From CAVVYV01 sp963818205 (GTDB lineage: Bacteria; Actinomycetota; Thermoleophilia; Solirubrobacterales; 70-9), in NCBI GenBank assembly GCA_963818205.1, contig CAWFRG010000016.1:124001-188000 (forward strand): a stretch of 64,000 nucleotides of DNA. Direction: 5' to 3'. The notes below the pieces were generated by a model. That model was not told the origin of the DNA, ran no database searches, and saw only the letters and a list, made by a program, of their open reading frames with translations. Below are positions 61,520 to 64,000 of this stretch, piece by piece. The position numbers and the translations under genes were made by a program. The stretch's first letter is position 1. Every line of letters begins with the position of its first letter.

Positions 61520-62260
61520 GTGCCCCGTCGTCGCATCCTGCTTTGCCCCCAATTCACCGAGGTCGAGTGGACGATCGCGCCGCGGCTCTCCGAGTGGGCC
61601 GAGGTCGCGACCTTCGACGCTCCCGGAGTCGGCGACGAACCGATCCCCGGCGACGATCCGACCCGCTTCGATCGCGAGATGGTCGTTCAACGGGCGCTGC
61701 AGGAGGTCGAGAGACTGGACTGGGACTCCTACTTCGTGGTCGGAGACGCCTGGGGAACCGCGACCGCCGCGCGGATCGCCAACGCAAGGCCGGCGCCGGT
61801 GCTCGGGCTTGCGCTTGGCCACGCGTCCCTCGACTACGGGACGGAGGGTGAGCGAGCGGCGGTGAACGGCGAGTTGGTCGCGGCGATGACCCAGCTCCTG
61901 CGTTCTGACTACGACTCCTTCGTGCGCTACGGGATGACCCAATTCACGCAGGGGGCATTCGACGAGGAGACCTCGGGTCGGATCGTCGCCCGGTTCCCGC
62001 CGATGGAGGTCGCCGCGACGGTCTGGGAGACGCTTGTCGAGCGACCCGAGCCGCTCGGCGAAATGCTCGGGCAACTGGACATGCCGCTGCTGCTTGCGAA
62101 GCACGATGGATGCCTTGTGTTCACCGCGGAGGGTTACGAGGACGCGGTCGCCGCCTTTCCGCAAGCTCACAGGGCCAGCATCCCGAAGGCCCCGTCGGCC
62201 AGCGACGACTTCGCCGCAGCGCTCCGGGAGTTCTGCGAGAGCGTGCGCAACGAGCGCTAG
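61520..62260 (+). CDS. Alpha/beta-hydrolase-fold protein lacking the nucleophile
   Basis: 246 aa, GTG 61520. RRILLCPQFTEVEWTIAPRL, WAEVATFDAPGVGDEPIP and YFVVGDAWGTATAARIANAR follow the alpha/beta hydrolase pattern, but the nucleophile elbow reads G75-D-A-W-G79: Ala77 stands where Ser or Asp should be, and no clear late His is seen. It may be a binding protein or use another mechanism. It shares CTAG with the convergent recQ stop. Intact frame. Confidence 0.7.
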   Translation: MPRRRILLCPQFTEVEWTIAPRLSEWAEVATFDAPGVGDEPIPGDDPTRFDREMVVQRALQEVERLDWDSYFVVGDAWGTATAARIANARPAPVLGLALGHASLDYGTEGERAAVNGELVAAMTQLLRSDYDSFVRYGMTQFTQGAFDEETSGRIVARFPPMEVAATVWETLVERPEPLGEMLGQLDMPLLLAKHDGCLVFTAEGYEDAVAAFPQAHRASIPKAPSASDDFAAALREFCESVRNER

Positions 62261-64000
62261 ACGGGCTGACCGGCGACCAGCTCGAGCACGTCGTCGCCGT
62301 GGCGCTTCAGGAAGGCCGGGCCGACGCCGTGGATCTCGGCGAGGCTGTCCGCGTCCCGCGGGCGCGAGGCGGCGATCCCCTCGAGCGTCCGGTTGTTGGC
62401 GACGGTGTAGGCGGGCTTGCCGCCCGCGGCCTCCCGCCGCCAGGCCCGGAGCGCCTCGAGCAGCGCCTCGTCCTCGGGCGAGAGGTCGGCCGGGGGAGAG
62501 CGCCTTCGCGCCCCGGCGCCTCGTCGCCTTCACCTCCAGCTCCTCGGGGTCCGGCAGCCAGGAGTCCGGATCGCAGACGTCGCAGCAGCGGCCCTCGGGC
62601 GCCCCGGGGGTGGCGTCGCCGAAGTGGTCGAGCAGCCTCCGCCGCCGGCAGCTCTCCGAGAAGCTGAACGACTCGACCGCGCGGTAGGCGCGCCAGGAGC
62701 GATCGCGCGCGGCGGTGCAGGCGGCCCGGGCGCGGGCGAGGTTGATCGTCGCGTTGAAGCGGAGCTCGAGCCGCCCGCCGGGCGCGGGCTCGACCTCGAA
62801 CGCCCCGGCGCTCTCGGCGACCGCGAGCCGGACCCGTTCCTCGTCCTTCCGCGGGCTCTCGATCGTCAGCCGCCCCTCGCTGTCGGCTCCCGCCTTCAGG
62901 CGCTGCGCGTAGAACGAGACGCTCTCGGGCTCGACCTCGCGCATCTTGATGAAGCGGACCAGCCGGCCCAGGTCGGAGCGCCCCGCGAGCAGCACCGCTC
63001 GCGCCGGCAGCCCGTCGCGACCGGCGCGCCCCGCCTCCTGGTAGTAGGCCTCGACGCTCGTCGGGATCGCCCAGTGCCAGACCGAGCGCACATTCGCCTT
63101 GTCGACGCCCATCCCGAAGGCGTTGGTGGCGGTGATCACCTCGGCGTCGCCGGTCATGAACCGGTGCTGGGCCGAGGCGCGCTCGTCGGGGTCCATCCCC
63201 GCGTGGTAGCCGGCGGCGCTCAGCCCGTCCTCGCGGAGCGCCTGGGCGACCTCCTCGGTGTCGCGCCTGGTCCCGCAGTAGACGATCGCCGGCCGGTTCG
63301 CCTCGTCCCCGAGCCCGTGGCGCAGCAGCGCCAGCTTCCGCGCCTTCGACCCCTTGCCCTCGAACCGGACGATGTCGAAGGAGAGGTTGGGACGGTCGAA
63401 GCCCGCCCGGATCATCAGCGGCTCGCGGAGCCCGAGCCGCTGCGAGATCTCGGTCGCCACCCCCTCGGTCGCGGTCGCCGTGCACGCCATCACCGCCGGC
63501 CGCCCCAGCCGCTCGATCACCCGCGGCAGCCGCAGGTAGTCGGGCCTGAAGTCGTGCCCCCACTCCGAGATGCAGTGGGCCTCGTCGACCGCGAGCAGAT
63601 CGACCTCGCGCCGCCCGACCGCCTCCATGAAGACGGGCGAGGCGAACCGCTCCGGCGAGCAGTAGACGATCCGCGCCTGCCCGCCGCGGATCTGCGCGAG
63701 CGCATCCCGCGCCACCTCCTCGGGCAGCCCCGAGGCGATCATCACCGCCGGATGCCCATCCGCCGCCAGCCGCCGCCACTGATCCGCCATCAGCGCGATC
63801 AGCGGACTGACGACGATCGTCAGCTCCTCCGAAGCGAGCCCGGGCAGCTGGTAGCAGAGGCTCTTCCCGCCCCCGGTCGGCATCACCACCAGCGAGTCCC
63901 GCCCCGCCAGCGCCGCCTCGACCGGCTCCCGCTGCCCGGGCCGGAAGCCCTCGTAGCCGAGGTGGGCCAGCAGCGCCTCGGGATCGCGCGGGCCCGTCGG
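62257..64000 (-). CDS. recQ: ATP-dependent DNA helicase RecQ (5' partial, one frameshift)
   Basis: Runs off the right edge. GYEGFRPGQREPVEAALAGR (motif 0), MVMPTGGGKSLCYQLPG (I), LLAVDEAHCISEWGHDFRPD (II), MACTATATEG (III), and EAYYQEAGRAGRDGLPARAV (VI) identify RecQ; a four-Cys zinc site (ESCRRRRLLDHFG, CCDVCDPDSW) follows. After one extra C near 62498 the HRDC domain reads LSPEDEALLEALRAWRREAA and RTLEGIAASRPRDADSLAEI. 3'-5' helicase for recombination and repair. Confidence 0.93.

Overview
The window is 64 kb of very GC-rich, gene-dense DNA. GTG and TTG starts, actinobacterial -10 hexamers (TANNNT), class III nucleotidyl cyclases, a GerW-type protein, a deazaflavin-dependent reductase and DUF1918/DUF3237/DUF6351 proteins point to a soil or sediment actinobacterium. 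By gene content I think of the Thermoleophilia (Solirubrobacterales) side of the phylum; that is inference. There is no rRNA, CRISPR array, recognisable transposase or phage module.

About half of the longer genes are split by single-base frameshifts, yet family motifs continue at full quality in the next frame. In most cases I could work through, removing ONE base, usually from a short G/C run, restores the family sequence. This is what an insertion-biased sequencing error looks like, and it hits genes such as bipA and recQ. I therefore annotate those genes as full-length CDS with frameshifts. True remnants are marked as pseudogenes.

Layout. 1-5.8 kb: three tandem paralogous multipass GT-C-like membrane proteins, the second carrying an in-frame 92-bp palindromic insert. 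5.9-16.6 kb: csrA, a nuclease lipoprotein, class I FBP aldolase, a glutamate-cysteine ligase-like enzyme, an HxlR-rhomboid-methyltransferase group, a metal-dependent hydrolase, an R2lox oxidase and a large ECF sigma factor fused to an anti-sigma-like finger and an outer tail. 16.8-26 kb: MarR, tRNA-Leu, a CDF transporter, a TetR-controlled operon (SnoaL, DUF3237, deazaflavin reductase, tetR), a HAMP-type adenylate cyclase and a ThDP enzyme. 26-33 kb: a pair of small HTH proteins, an LPG-synthase-type membrane protein, a DEAD-box helicase, BipA and an aldehyde dehydrogenase. 33-41 kb: secreted proteins (repeat protein, PhoD phosphatase, DUF6351), small ABM monooxygenases, DUF1918, GerW and beta-carbonic anhydrase.

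41-56 kb is an accessory region of divergent regulator/target pairs with visible palindromic operators: MarR/DoxX, HxlR/MFS pump, a MarR-SRPBCC operon and TetR/MFS pump. It includes a collapsed copy of the HxlR gene that leaves its operator in front of another operon, and a candidate leader peptide with SD-sequestering structure before an efflux pump. Gene fragments (RibD-like reductase, glutamate dehydrogenase, a tRNA 3' half) are scattered here. 56-64 kb: class III aminotransferase, DHFR-like reductase, SDR, Usp-like protein, isochorismatase, zincin, a hydrolase-fold protein lacking its nucleophile, and RecQ running off the right edge.

Regulation is the main theme: two HxlR, three MarR, two TetR, two ECF sigma factors, three cyclases of different architecture and CsrA. 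At least seven genes have a TANNNT box 6-8 nt before the start codon, which suggests leaderless mRNAs.
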